The notes beneath the pieces were generated by a model, which had not been told where the DNA came from, did not search any database, and saw only the letters and a program-made list of their open reading frames with translations. From NCBI GenBank assembly GCA_051016155.1, contig CP136537.1, forward strand, positions 930,001 to 994,000: a DNA stretch of 64,000 nt, given 5' to 3'. Of this stretch, positions 54,832 through 64,000 are shown one piece after another (positions within the stretch are counted from its first letter, which is position 1; each line of letters opens with the position of its first letter). This DNA comes from RCC90-49c sp051016155. GTDB lineage: Bacteria > Bacteroidota > Bacteroidia > Cytophagales > Amoebophilaceae. The position numbers were made by a program, and so were the translations under genes.

Positions 54832-55307
54832 AGCTAAACATTGTATGCTTATTTTCAGTGCCAGTAAGCTTGTAACCCACCTTACGCAGTGGCCTTGTCA
54901 TTCCGAGCTTGCCGAGGAATCTTTGCGTAATGGGCTTCGCAGGGATGTTTCGCGTTGCTCAACATGACAAGAGAAGCATTAGAAGAGAGTTTGCGTAAGG
55001 CGAGTTATGTAACTGCACGATACTCAAAAACGGTAGTCGTACAAAGAAAAAGTTATAAGACATGGACATGACGCAATTTTATACAGTAGTCACCTTCCAG
55101 CAACCGACCTATTGCCTACTGTAGCAAAAGCTCGAACAGACCTGAAAAAACAACAATTGTAGCATTAGGCCATCTTACAAACTAAATACATGCTTCGTTT
55201 ATATAATTTTTGTTATAATCAACTGAAATTCTGTTTTGGCTTCGAAAGTAATATAGCAACTAATTGATGACAGGCCCTAGCCTACATTCAGGTTAGCAAC
55301 AATACCT
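54832..55307. other. Intergenic region with palindromic repeat
   Basis: About 476 bp. At 54879-55005 the GTCATTCC-type repeat is at its clearest: outer arms CCTTACGCA and TTGCGTAAGG, inner arms TTGTCATTCCGAGC and GCTCAACATGACAA. The rest is AT-rich with no feature recognised. Confidence 0.5.
54879..55005. repeat. Palindromic GTCATTCC-type repeat, best copy
   Basis: Nested inverted repeats (outer CCTTACGCA/TGCGTAAGG, inner GTCATTCCGAGC/GCTCAACATGAC) around GAGGAATCTTTGCG. It resembles small palindromic repeats common in intracellular bacteria and could fold as one long hairpin. Confidence 0.65.
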
Positions 55308-55453
55308 AACGACCAGAGATAGAAAAGGAACACAAAGCGCCGAAAACAAAGTCTATTCAGAGGACAGTTTTTGAGGATGATGATATCCCTTGGCTCGACA
55401 AAAAACGCTTTGAAACACATAGAAATACCGAAAAACACAAGTGGGAGTATGCT

Positions 55454-58375
55454 GTGTTTTTGGGTGTTGACAACATCAAAGTCTTACTCGATATCCTCAA
55501 AAAGCTTTTCAGCGATGAGAAAGATAGCTACAGTGATCAGGGAGACAAGTATACATGTATGCTCGCCTTCAAAGTAGACGTTCATGGAAGGCCGCTACCT
55601 AACTCGTTAGAAATCCCCGATTACGTTGTTGCCCTAGGCTGTATCACACAGTGCGAGACTCTTTCTCTACAAAGCTTAGACAATGACAAGAAGAAATCTA
55701 TCAAAGAGAAACTGACAGATATTTACCGCAATTTTTGTGATGAGTTTTTTCAAAAGAAGCGTATCGAGCCTATCAACTATGATTTGCTGCGTCTTCTTCG
55801 AGCGAAGGTGCTGAAAATTATTGGTTGGGAAAAAATTGTAAAGACTGTCAATATAGCGTCCCAAAATCTCATCGTAGCGCATGGCAAGGAAATCCCTCTT
55901 GCCGAAAAGGGCCAAACAAAATCATTTTTCAACAGCTTATTTATAAATGATATTAACGACGTCATCAAAAAATGGCAAGAAGATTCTGCTGGAATTAGTA
56001 GGTCGCTACAGCAATACTTGGCATCGGCGTCTCCGGAGCAAAGAGAAGACCTGGCGGATAACAACGTGCTACGCAAATACGTCTCCCCGCAACTAATGGC
56101 CCCTGCGCGCTGGCCTTGTGCTGGCGACTATCCATTGGCCATCAATCAGCAAGCAGCGGTCAACCTAGCACTCAGCCAGACCAGCGGCATTTTCTCTGGC
56201 AATGGGCCACCAGGGACGGGCAAAACTACGCTCCTTAACGACATTATCAGCAACATCATCGTAAAGCGGGCCTGTGCCATGGCCAGCTTAGACCTTCCTG
56301 CCCATGCTTTTGAGGAACCTATCAAAGAGATTATTAACGGAAAGAGGTACACTATCTGGAAGCCCAAGCCTATGCTGCAAGGGTATGAAATAGTGATTGC
56401 CAGCAACAACAACAATGCCGTTGAGAACATCTCCAGAGAGATTCCTAGCAAAAAAGCGATCGATGCTGCATGGCGACTCGACTACTTCGCTGGTTTAGCC
56501 GAGCACATACTAGACCTCCCTGAATGTTGGGGGCTGTGTGCAGCAGCCCTCGGCAGACAAAATCACATCGGTAAATTTTTCGGCAAGTTTTGGAAAGATG
56601 TACGCGACGAGAACGCACTAGGTTTTAATGACTGGCTCAAAGAATGCATGCGAGATAAGGCCAAGATGCAGGCAGATTGGCTACAAGCCAAAAAAGAATT
56701 TCAAAGTACGCTCCAAGCGCACACTGCCATGTGCCAGCAACTCATTGGCATGGCGCAAGACCTGGAGCAACTACACACAGTCACCCAACAGCTACAGGAA
56801 GCAGAGCAGCAAACGGCTAAGTACAAAGCAGATTTACAAAAACTGGAAGAGTATAAAGTGCTGCTGGAAGAGCAATGGAATAACTGCACCGAGCGATTGA
56901 ACCAATGGAAAAACGAGAAACGCAGCTGGTGGAGCCGTCTTATGGCAGACAAGCAATGGAAAGCAGGGTATGCAAAAGCCCTTGATGCAAAGAAGGCTGC
57001 TCAAAAAGTATTGAAAGAAAAGGTACGGCAAGTACGGGCCATACAAGGCGAACTCCATAAGATGGTGCGTGAGCAAACAAGCCTACAGACAAAGACTACC
57101 GACCTAGCAAAGTATTTAGAGCACCACAAGACACGTATGGGGAATCATTTTCCTGACAATGCTTTCTGGCAACAGCCTGAAGAAGTACTGCAAAAATGTA
57201 CCCCTTGGCATTCTGAAAAGCTTCACAAGTTACGTGGAGAGCTTTTTGTGAAAGCCATGAATTTACATCGTGCCTTCATTGGCCGAGCAGCCACGCAGTT
57301 CTATGACAACTTCAGCAGCATGAATGCGCTAGTGGTCTACAGAAAAGATTGGTCTGAAAAAGAAAAAGTGCTTCCCTCGCTCTGGACTTCCTTATGTACT
57401 GTGGTGCCTGTCCTCTCCACGACCCTTGCCTCTATCGGTAACCTAAAAGGGCTAGGCAAAGAAGATATTGGTTGGTTGCTCATAGACGAAGCAGGGCAAG
57501 TTGCGCCACAGGCTGCCGTAGGCGCACTACAGCGTGCCAAGCGGGCTATTGTTGTAGGCGATCCTCTACAAATACCGCCCATTGTTACGATCCCTAAAAG
57601 TATGAGCAAAGCCTTTCGAGAACACTACCAACTGAGCTCTGTGTGGGATGTGCACAACATCTCTGTGCAACAACTGGCTGATGAGGCAAATATTTTTGGA
57701 ACCTACATAGGTCGTATGCATCACGCCTGGTTAGGAGCCCCCCTGCGCGTACACCGCAGGTGTCAAAATCCTATGTTTAAGGTAGCTAACGAAATTGCCT
57801 ACGAGGGACGAATGACACAGGCCACCCCTCCCCAAGTATCTATGCTGGCTCAGTTGCTAAAAATGGACGGATGGCCAGCAGGAAGCTACTGGCTCAACGT
57901 AAGAGGGCACCTGAGCGGCACCAATCACTGGATACCTGAAGAGGGGGCAGTAGTTTTGGAACTACTCGACCAGATGTGTAAAATGAACAAGAGGCTTCCC
58001 AATGTGTACATCATTACTCCCTTCAAGAACATAGTGGCTAGCATGCGGGAGCTGCTTGAAAGCAACAAAGAGCGCTGGGAAGAGCACAATATAGCTAGCC
58101 AGGCAGTGCTTGGATGGTCCTACCGATCGGTAGGTACTATACACACCTTCCAAGGGAGGCAAGCCGATGGCGTTATTCTAGTGCTAGGCGCTTCTGCTGC
58201 CAATGAAGGGGCCATAAGGTGGGCCTCTGGATCGCCTAACATGCTCAATGTAGCCCTAACGCGTGCCAAAGACTTCTGCTTTGTCGTAGGCAATCACAAT
58301 ATATGGGCTAAGAAAGCGTACTTCGATACCTTGGCTAATCACTTAAAAGTGGTCTCTCCCAAAGCGAGGGATTGA
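55454..58375 (+). CDS. SF1 (DNA2/NAM7-type) helicase, 973 residues
   Basis: Superfamily 1 helicase with Walker A GNGPPGTGKTT near residue 250, DEAG box LLIDEAGQVAPQAA near 677, the GDPLQIPPI motif, and the C-terminal TIHTFQGRQADGVILVL and LNVALTRAKDFCFVV. Between the Walker A and DEAG regions (about 390-560) is a long coiled-coil insertion. The first 240 residues are a separate unrecognised domain. The listed start is a GTG; coding-like sequence in the same frame reaches back to about 55308 (DDDIPWLDKKRFETHRN) without an ATG, GTG or TTG. Such proteins occur in defence islands, but no partner gene is evident. Confidence 0.8.
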   Translation: MFLGVDNIKVLLDILKKLFSDEKDSYSDQGDKYTCMLAFKVDVHGRPLPNSLEIPDYVVALGCITQCETLSLQSLDNDKKKSIKEKLTDIYRNFCDEFFQKKRIEPINYDLLRLLRAKVLKIIGWEKIVKTVNIASQNLIVAHGKEIPLAEKGQTKSFFNSLFINDINDVIKKWQEDSAGISRSLQQYLASASPEQREDLADNNVLRKYVSPQLMAPARWPCAGDYPLAINQQAAVNLALSQTSGIFSGNGPPGTGKTTLLNDIISNIIVKRACAMASLDLPAHAFEEPIKEIINGKRYTIWKPKPMLQGYEIVIASNNNNAVENISREIPSKKAIDAAWRLDYFAGLAEHILDLPECWGLCAAALGRQNHIGKFFGKFWKDVRDENALGFNDWLKECMRDKAKMQADWLQAKKEFQSTLQAHTAMCQQLIGMAQDLEQLHTVTQQLQEAEQQTAKYKADLQKLEEYKVLLEEQWNNCTERLNQWKNEKRSWWSRLMADKQWKAGYAKALDAKKAAQKVLKEKVRQVRAIQGELHKMVREQTSLQTKTTDLAKYLEHHKTRMGNHFPDNAFWQQPEEVLQKCTPWHSEKLHKLRGELFVKAMNLHRAFIGRAATQFYDNFSSMNALVVYRKDWSEKEKVLPSLWTSLCTVVPVLSTTLASIGNLKGLGKEDIGWLLIDEAGQVAPQAAVGALQRAKRAIVVGDPLQIPPIVTIPKSMSKAFREHYQLSSVWDVHNISVQQLADEANIFGTYIGRMHHAWLGAPLRVHRRCQNPMFKVANEIAYEGRMTQATPPQVSMLAQLLKMDGWPAGSYWLNVRGHLSGTNHWIPEEGAVVLELLDQMCKMNKRLPNVYIITPFKNIVASMRELLESNKERWEEHNIASQAVLGWSYRSVGTIHTFQGRQADGVILVLGASAANEGAIRWASGSPNMLNVALTRAKDFCFVVGNHNIWAKKAYFDTLANHLKVVSPKARD

Positions 58376-58755
58376 ACTGCATAGTACTAGGTGTTAGCTA
58401 TTGCTGTACTAATTCTGCATTGCTGTGCCTAACAGATAGGTAAAAATAGGTCTTACAGCTAAAAAGGTGGGGTGTTTGAAAAGGATTGGCGCAAAGGACG
58501 AGTCTTAGTGTCATTCTCTGGCCTGGGGCTGTATCAAAAGCCAAGAGACGCGTGATTCTTTGTGACCTTGACATCATAATAAGCTCTTTTTAAGACTGTA
58601 AATGGCACCAAATTTCCAAGAAAAAAATTTTTGATATAGCCTCCTGTTTTATTTGCTCTTTATTCTGACACAAGCCAAGGAACTTGCACTATTAGGGAAA
58701 TCGCTAAATCACCCAATGAAGTGATCACTCTAATCGTGAATACTATGCTCTTGTA
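58376..58755. other. Gap between helicase and recG
   Basis: 380 bp holding the type III element at 58525-58643 and a short octamer-repeat remnant at about 58704-58735 (AAATCGCT AAATCACC CAATGAAG). Nothing else seen. Confidence 0.5.
58525..58643 (+). mobile_element. Type III MITE-like element
   Basis: About 119 bp, from GGGGCTGTATCAAAAG to TTTTTGATATAGCCTC; the ends are inverted repeats (reverse complement of the right end is GAGGCTATATCAAAAA). Confidence 0.68.
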
Positions 58756-60846
58756 TCAACTCACACTACTCCAATCCACAGTATGGCTGCGAATATGCTC
58801 TCGTTGGACTCTGATAGGACGATGTTGAGGATCATCAAGGGTAGGGTCTTGTTGCATGATGTGCTGAGCTGCTTCGCGAGCTGCTTGGAGTATTTTTCCA
58901 TCTTGGCCCAAGTCTGCAATCTTCAGGTCGAGCGCTCCGCTCTGCTGCACACCCATCAGGTCGCCAGGGCCTCGCAGTTTTAGGTCTAGATCTGCTAGCT
59001 CAAAGCCATTGTTTGTGCGCACCATGGCCTGCATGCGTTCTCTGCTTGGAGCGCCCAGCTTGCTTCCGGTCATCAAGATGCAGTAAGACTGCGTGCTGCC
59101 TCTCCCCACCCTGCCGCGCAGCTGATGCAGCTGTGCCAATCCGAATCGTTCTGCACTTTCGATGACCATAACGGTGGCATTGGGAACATTGACGCCTACT
59201 TCTATCACGGTCGTAGCGACCATGATTTTGGTTTCTCCCTTTACAAAACGCTGCATTTCATAGTCTTTGTCGGTAGTGTACATCTGGCCGTGCACAATGC
59301 TCACTGGCACTTCGGGAAAGGCCCGACAGATGCTCTCGTATCCGTCCATCAGGTTTTTGTAGTCTAGCTTTTCAGATTCTTCAATTAGTGGATAGACGAT
59401 GTAGACTTGGCTGCCGGCAGCGACTTGCTCCTTGAGCAACCGAAACATTTTGAGTCGCTGCGCATCATAATAATGCACTGTCTTGATGGGCTTTCTGCCT
59501 GCAGGCATTTCATCCATCACAGAGATGTCTAGGTCACCATAAAGTGTCATGGCCAGCGTACGTGGAATAGGTGTAGCTGTCATCACCAGCACATGTGGAA
59601 AGACGCCTTGGCCTTTGTTCCAGAGCTGGGCCCGCTGTGCCACTCCAAATCGATGTTGCTCATCAATGACGGCTAGCCCTAAATTTTTAAACCCTACCGT
59701 ATCACTGAGCAGAGAATGTGTACCTACGAGAATTTGTAGCGTACCGGTTTGCAAAGCAGTATGCATTTCGTTGCGTGCCCTTTTCTTGGTAGAACCTGTC
59801 AGAAGCGCAATGGTAATGCCCATCGGTTCTGCAAAAGTCCGAAGCCCTTGGTAGTGCTGCTCAGCCAGAATCTCCGTAGGTGCCATCATGGCCACTTGCG
59901 TCCCACTCCCAATAGCAATCAACATGCTCAGAAAAGCCACCATGGTTTTGCCACTGCCTACGTCGCCTTGCACTAGTCGATTCATCTGGCTCCCTGACCG
60001 CAGGTCTTGATAAATCTCTTTGACCACACCCTTTTGTGCGCCTGTGAGTTCAAAAGGCAAATAGATATGGTAAAACTCATTCAGGCGTTGCGTATCAGCC
60101 AAAACACTTCCTAGCTGCTTTTCCAGCCGTATCTGTTTCATCTCGAGCAATTGAAGTTGTATGTAAAAGAGTTCTTCAAACTTCAATCGTGAGCGTGTTT
60201 GCTGTAGCAGGGCATTGTTCTTAGGGAAATGGATATTTATCAGCGCAGTGCGTCTATCAACAAGCTGATAGCGTTTCAGAAGATAGTCAGGGAGTGTTTC
60301 AACGACGTGTCTATGGGCCTTTTCTAATAGTGTACGTTGTAGTCTAGCAATAGCTCTACTGTCCAGGTATCTTGATTTGAGCCTTTCAGTAGTGTGATAG
60401 ACAGGAAGCAAGCTTAGGCTTTTTGTATTATCAGGATTAAACGCTTCTATCTCAGGGTGCACTAAGCTGATTTGTTGACCATAGACATTAACTTTTCCAA
60501 ATACAGTGTACACAGCACCTTCCTCTAATCTCTTCAGTATCCACTGAAGCCCTTGGAACCAGACCAGCGTAATCTCACCCGTATCGTCTCTTAGGCGGGC
60601 AGATAGTCTTTTTTTACCTGTAGAGGACGTCTTAATATGACTAATGGTTCCCACCAGCTGTACATAAGTGAGGTCTGACTGGAGATCTTCTACTTTATGA
60701 AGTCGAGTGCGATCCTCATATCGAAAAGGATAATAATGAATCAGATCGTCAAAAGTAGTCAATTGCAGCTCCTGCTGGATGAGTAGCGCTTTGTTGGGGC
60801 CAACTCCTTTGAGATACTCAAGTGAAGTTTGAAAGAAGGAATGCAT
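58756..60846 (-). CDS. recG: ATP-dependent DNA helicase RecG
   Basis: Fork-reversal helicase. The 696-residue product has the N-terminal wedge/OB domain (FQTSLEYLKGVGPNKALLIQ, YPFRYEDRT) and the helicase core with Walker A QGDVGSGKTMVAFLS. The box is VIDEQHRFGVAQR. Motifs in the second lobe are VATTVIEVGVNVPNATVMVI and LHQLRGRVGRGSTQSYCIL. The C-terminal TRG region is complete. The ATG at 60846 begins MHSFFQTSLEYLKG. Length is normal. Confidence 0.96.
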   Translation of the reverse strand: MHSFFQTSLEYLKGVGPNKALLIQQELQLTTFDDLIHYYPFRYEDRTRLHKVEDLQSDLTYVQLVGTISHIKTSSTGKKRLSARLRDDTGEITLVWFQGLQWILKRLEEGAVYTVFGKVNVYGQQISLVHPEIEAFNPDNTKSLSLLPVYHTTERLKSRYLDSRAIARLQRTLLEKAHRHVVETLPDYLLKRYQLVDRRTALINIHFPKNNALLQQTRSRLKFEELFYIQLQLLEMKQIRLEKQLGSVLADTQRLNEFYHIYLPFELTGAQKGVVKEIYQDLRSGSQMNRLVQGDVGSGKTMVAFLSMLIAIGSGTQVAMMAPTEILAEQHYQGLRTFAEPMGITIALLTGSTKKRARNEMHTALQTGTLQILVGTHSLLSDTVGFKNLGLAVIDEQHRFGVAQRAQLWNKGQGVFPHVLVMTATPIPRTLAMTLYGDLDISVMDEMPAGRKPIKTVHYYDAQRLKMFRLLKEQVAAGSQVYIVYPLIEESEKLDYKNLMDGYESICRAFPEVPVSIVHGQMYTTDKDYEMQRFVKGETKIMVATTVIEVGVNVPNATVMVIESAERFGLAQLHQLRGRVGRGSTQSYCILMTGSKLGAPSRERMQAMVRTNNGFELADLDLKLRGPGDLMGVQQSGALDLKIADLGQDGKILQAAREAAQHIMQQDPTLDDPQHRPIRVQREHIRSHTVDWSSVS

Positions 60847-61508
60847 ATGAGAAGACGTAGCAAAGATAAATATCTTCTAAATCTAGCTTTGTTAACATCA
60901 ACTCTATGAATAAAATAAGATTATAAAAAATTTATTACTTCTATTAGATGGTGCATTTGTTGAAAACAATGATAGAAAAATTTGGCAAAGTGAATTGTGC
61001 GCTACAGGTGTACAACACTTGAGTTATGCACAGGCTAGCATAGGATTTTTAAGTCCTGCTCAGTACTGAAAATTATATGTGAATAGCAAATTTTTTAGCA
61101 TGTAGATTGTAGATAGTATTGTTCATTATGAATAATAAGCCAGAAAATTGTGTGTAATAAATTTTGTTTCCTAAGTCTTCATTACAGTTTACTGCGTAGC
61201 ATTCTCTACTCTTTGTTCTCCACAAAAGAGAAGAAAAACTAAACGGATTATTCACAAGGTTATCTACATTTCAGATAGACTTTGTAGCTACATGTCTATT
61301 GGAGCTGATTTAGCGCATCTCCTATTGCTAAATAGCTTGTCGATATATATAAGAAGCTAATAAAAAATCACATTTCCAAATTATACTCTTTGTGGGCGTG
61401 TAGTAACGTTCTTGTAAAGCAAGTTTTTCAGTCAGTCTTACTTTTACTACTTTTAAACCGATGAATTTCAATATCAAAAATGCTTTCTTTCTTTAAAATC
61501 AACTACCT
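60847..61508. other. AT-rich intergenic region with DnaA-box-like sites
   Basis: A 662-bp AT-rich gap between recG (minus) and an oppA-like gene (plus). It holds DnaA-box-like 9-mers TTATGCACA (61024-61032), TTATTCACA (61248-61256) and TTATCTACA (61260-61268), and on the other strand CTATTCACA (61079-61087). It could be a replication-related region or simply the shared promoter region. No repeat element recognised. Confidence 0.4.
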
Positions 61509-63281
61509 ATGAACACAAACCAGCTGCTAAGAGTAGGTGCCTTACTTCTGCTCATGCTAGGCCTATGGCTCTACTCAAAGCGAGTAAACGCCCCTCAAGG
61601 GAATGCCGAAAAAGTATTAGAGATAGCTGTTACTGACCAGGTGAAGACCATGGACCCCGTAGATGCCAATGACGATCCCTCCCAAGGGGAAATAAGTAAA
61701 GTGTACGAAGGGCTGCTGGAATATCATTATCTCAAACGTCCGTATGAGCTCATTCCCAACCTAGCTGCTGCCATGCCTTCCGTATCAGAAGATGGCCTCA
61801 CCTATACCTTCGAGCTCAAAAAAGGAGTTAAATTTCATGATAATGCTTGTTTTCCTGAAGACAAAGGCAGAGAGCTTGTAGCAGCAGACTTTGTGTATTC
61901 GATCAAAAGACTCGCAGATCCTCAACTCCGTGGACTCGGCTTTTCCATGGTAGACGGAAAGATTCAAGGGCTAAACGCATGGCGCCAAAGGTACGTAGAT
62001 GCCGTAACTGATTACACGGATTCAGTAGAAGGCCTACAAGCGCTGGATAGCCATACGTTGCAGATTAAATTAGTTCGGTCCTGGCCGCAGTTCTTACAAG
62101 TCCTAGCCAACCCACAACTTTTTGTAGTGCCTCAAGAAGCCGTGCAGCACTATGGCCAGGAGTTCATGAACCATCCGGTAGGTACGGGTCCCTTTACCGT
62201 AGAAAAATTTGATGGACAAGCCAATAAAATCATTTTCTATAAGAATCCCACTTTTAGAAAAAAACACTTTCCTACCGAAGCCGCTGAAGCCTACCAACAC
62301 TGCCTAAAAGATGCGGACAAGGCGCTTCCTCTAGTCGACAAGATCGTGGCTCATATCATGGTTGAGAGTCAACCTAGATGGCTTAAATTTCAAGCAGGGG
62401 GCTTAGATCATATTGCTATTCCTAGCGACAACTTAGATGTAATCCCCAACAAAGAACTAACCTCATCGATGCAAGAGCTGGGTATACAGCTTCAACATGC
62501 ACCTAGCATCAATATGCATTACATCGCCTTTAACCACTTAAATGGATTGTTTAAGAACATCAAGCTAAGACAAGCCATGTCCATGGCTTATGACCGCGAG
62601 GAGTTCAACAAGCTATTTTGTAATGGAATGTCCACTAAGGCTTCATCAATACTGCCTCCTAGTGTAGCAGGCTACCGACCAGATTATGTCAATCCCTATG
62701 GATACGACTTAGAAAAAGCGAAAGAGCTCTTAGCCGAAGCAGGCTACCCTGGCGGAAAAGGCTTGCCAGAGATTACTTTAGATGTTGGAAGCACTACACA
62801 GATCAGACAGTTAGGAGAACATTTTCAAAAGTCCATGGAAAAAATAGGGGTCCGCATCAAAGTGATCTCCAATCCTTTTCCAGAACTCATGAAAAAGGTG
62901 CGCCAGACAAAATCTACCATGCTATATTCCCTGATCTGGGTAGGCGACTATCCTGATGCAGAGAACTTTTTTCAAATCCTGTATGGTCCTAATAAAGCCC
63001 CTGGTCCTAATGGTGCTAACTTCAACGACGCTGAGTTCAACGCTTTGTACGAAGAGGCATCGCTCATGCAGGATGGTCCAGCGCGCACGGCTCTTTATGA
63101 ACAGCTCAACCAGATGGCGGCCGAAAAAGCACCGCTTATCTATCTGGTCTATCCGGTGAAGTATGTCTTGCATCACGGCTGGCTACAGAACTACGTTTTA
63201 GCACCTAACTTCCTGCGGGGTCAAGCACAATACCTCAACATCGATCTTGAGAAAAAGCAAGCCATGAAGGCCAAGTTGTAG
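61509..63281 (+). CDS. OppA-like peptide/solute-binding protein
   Basis: Extracytoplasmic substrate-binding protein of ABC importers (family SBP_bac_5). The 590-residue product has an N-terminal membrane anchor (LLRVGALLLLMLGLWLY) rather than a clear lipobox. The mature protein shows KTMDPVDANDDPSQGEISKV, YEGLLEYHYLKRPYELIPNL, the HPVGTGPFTVEKFDG signature, and FKNIKLRQAMSMAYDREEFN. Peptides are the likely ligand, useful to a host-dependent cell. It starts at the ATG 61509. A close paralogue follows after about 58 bp; the permease and ATPase genes are not in the window. Confidence 0.9.
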   Translation: MNTNQLLRVGALLLLMLGLWLYSKRVNAPQGNAEKVLEIAVTDQVKTMDPVDANDDPSQGEISKVYEGLLEYHYLKRPYELIPNLAAAMPSVSEDGLTYTFELKKGVKFHDNACFPEDKGRELVAADFVYSIKRLADPQLRGLGFSMVDGKIQGLNAWRQRYVDAVTDYTDSVEGLQALDSHTLQIKLVRSWPQFLQVLANPQLFVVPQEAVQHYGQEFMNHPVGTGPFTVEKFDGQANKIIFYKNPTFRKKHFPTEAAEAYQHCLKDADKALPLVDKIVAHIMVESQPRWLKFQAGGLDHIAIPSDNLDVIPNKELTSSMQELGIQLQHAPSINMHYIAFNHLNGLFKNIKLRQAMSMAYDREEFNKLFCNGMSTKASSILPPSVAGYRPDYVNPYGYDLEKAKELLAEAGYPGGKGLPEITLDVGSTTQIRQLGEHFQKSMEKIGVRIKVISNPFPELMKKVRQTKSTMLYSLIWVGDYPDAENFFQILYGPNKAPGPNGANFNDAEFNALYEEASLMQDGPARTALYEQLNQMAAEKAPLIYLVYPVKYVLHHGWLQNYVLAPNFLRGQAQYLNIDLEKKQAMKAKL

Positions 63282-63339
63282 TGCGTGTGATCGATGCATT
63301 AAGTTGTACAATCATTTTCCTCCTTAAAATATACATCCC

Positions 63340-64000
63340 ATGAGAAATAGTAACAATCTAGTCTGGTTAGCAGTTCTGGTGCTAGGAGTATGGTTCTTAC
63401 TCAGGCAAAGGAGCGTGCAGCGCAGCGTAGCTGGAGAAAAGGTATTAGAGATAGTGCTTACTGCCAGGGTCAAAGGTATGGATCCAGCCCATACTATTGA
63501 TATTGCTTCTGCAGCTGAAGTGGCCAAGGTGTACGAAGGACTACTAGCCTATCACTACCTAAAAAGACCTTATGAATTGATTCCTAACCTAGCAGCCGCC
63601 TTGCCCACGGTGTCGGAAGATGGCCTCACCTACACCTTCAAGATCAAAGAAGGCGTCAAGTTTCACGATGATCCTTGCTTTCCCGAGGGCCAGGGTAGAG
63701 AGCTCATAGCTGAAGACTTTGTGTATTCGATCAAGAGGATAGCCGACCCCAAAGTGCAGTCCACAGGCTTCTATCTAATAGACGGCCGAATCAAAGGCCT
63801 TAATGCATGGCGTAAGAAATATATAGATACGCCTGTAGACTACACAGAGGCCGTGGAAGGCTTAAAAGCTCTTGATAGATACACGCTGCAGCTGACCCTA
63901 GAAAAACCTTTTCCACAGTTTCCTTATGTATTGACCAGACACTTCTGCTATGCAGTTCCCCAAGAGGCAGTACAATACTATGGCCAAGAATTCCTTAATC
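63340..64000 (+). CDS. Second OppA-like binding protein (partial at window edge)
   Basis: The frame from ATG at 63340 stays open to the window end (220 codons). It opens with a membrane anchor (VWLAVLVLGVWFLL) and then tracks the preceding gene: VKGMDPAHTIDIASAAEVAK, VYEGLLAYHYLKRPYELIPN, FHDDPCFPEGQGRELIAEDF, VPQEAVQYYGQEFLN. It is a tandem duplicate that has diverged clearly at the protein level, so it is not a recent copy. The C-terminal two thirds are outside the window. Confidence 0.88.
   Translation, partial: MRNSNNLVWLAVLVLGVWFLLRQRSVQRSVAGEKVLEIVLTARVKGMDPAHTIDIASAAEVAKVYEGLLAYHYLKRPYELIPNLAAALPTVSEDGLTYTFKIKEGVKFHDDPCFPEGQGRELIAEDFVYSIKRIADPKVQSTGFYLIDGRIKGLNAWRKKYIDTPVDYTEAVEGLKALDRYTLQLTLEKPFPQFPYVLTRHFCYAVPQEAVQYYGQEFLN

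Overview
The window looks like a chromosome segment of a Bacteroidota (Cytophagales-type) intracellular bacterium, closest in character to the amoeba and arthropod symbionts of the Amoebophilus/Cardinium group. The grounds are: the secG - TPR protein - lptE - sigma-54 activator - miaB block typical of Bacteroidota; a GldE-like CBS protein; a 23S-5S unit with no 16S next to it; tandem AAA/PD-(D/E)XK (DUF1703-type) genes of the kind expanded in intracellular bacteria; and many pseudogenes and small repeats. The species assignment is inference.

Layout. 0-7.2 kb: leuS, then the secG/TPR/lptE/sigma-54 activator/miaB block, all on the minus strand. 7.5-10.7 kb: priA and a PmtA-like methyltransferase. 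11.1-14.9 kb: 5S and 23S rRNA; the 23S gene carries a 702-bp group I intron with a LAGLIDADG endonuclease ORF at the site equivalent to E. coli position 1931. 15.4-26.6 kb: hicA remnant, flippase, enoyl-CoA hydratase, holA, YcxB-like and PiT-like membrane proteins, an ABC exporter, a broken pbpC, and mnmG. 26.6-27.4 kb: a 740-bp gap with a perfect parS palindrome, where gene orientation changes from almost all minus to mixed. 27.4-32.5 kb: marC, rnhA, gldE-like, lptC, pheS and two ndk genes. 32.8-38.0 kb: three head-to-tail copies of a 542-codon AAA/nuclease gene. 38.1-47.8 kb: nuoM, rbfA, tpiA, glyA, a catalytically dead HtrA-like lipoprotein, a small lipoprotein, nth and cysS. 47.9-51.8 kb: HtrA remnant, frameshifted HtrA lipoprotein, acidic coiled-coil lipoprotein and tyrS. 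52.1-58.4 kb: accessory region with an IS1-family element, an alpha-2-macroglobulin remnant, a yhcG-type nuclease broken by one stop codon, and a 973-residue SF1 helicase. 58.8-64 kb: recG, an AT-rich gap, and two OppA-like peptide-binding lipoprotein genes (the second runs off the edge).

The most interesting layer is the non-coding one. At least three families of roughly 100-120 bp elements with terminal inverted repeats (MITE-like) fill the gaps. One (117-121 bp) carries 8-bp-periodic repeats, has exact 5-bp target duplications in three copies, and supplies start and/or stop codons to resident genes (nuoM at both ends, pbpC, a hypothetical gene; glyA by its octamers). Decay is patterned: pbpC and its functional partner alpha-2-macroglobulin are both destroyed, in separate places.

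The core genes cover translation (leuS, pheS, cysS, tyrS, miaB, mnmG, rbfA), replication and repair (priA, holA, recG, nth, rnhA), envelope assembly (secG, lptE, lptC, ABC exporter, flippase) and peptide uptake. Nothing was computed by database search; all family calls come from reading motifs.
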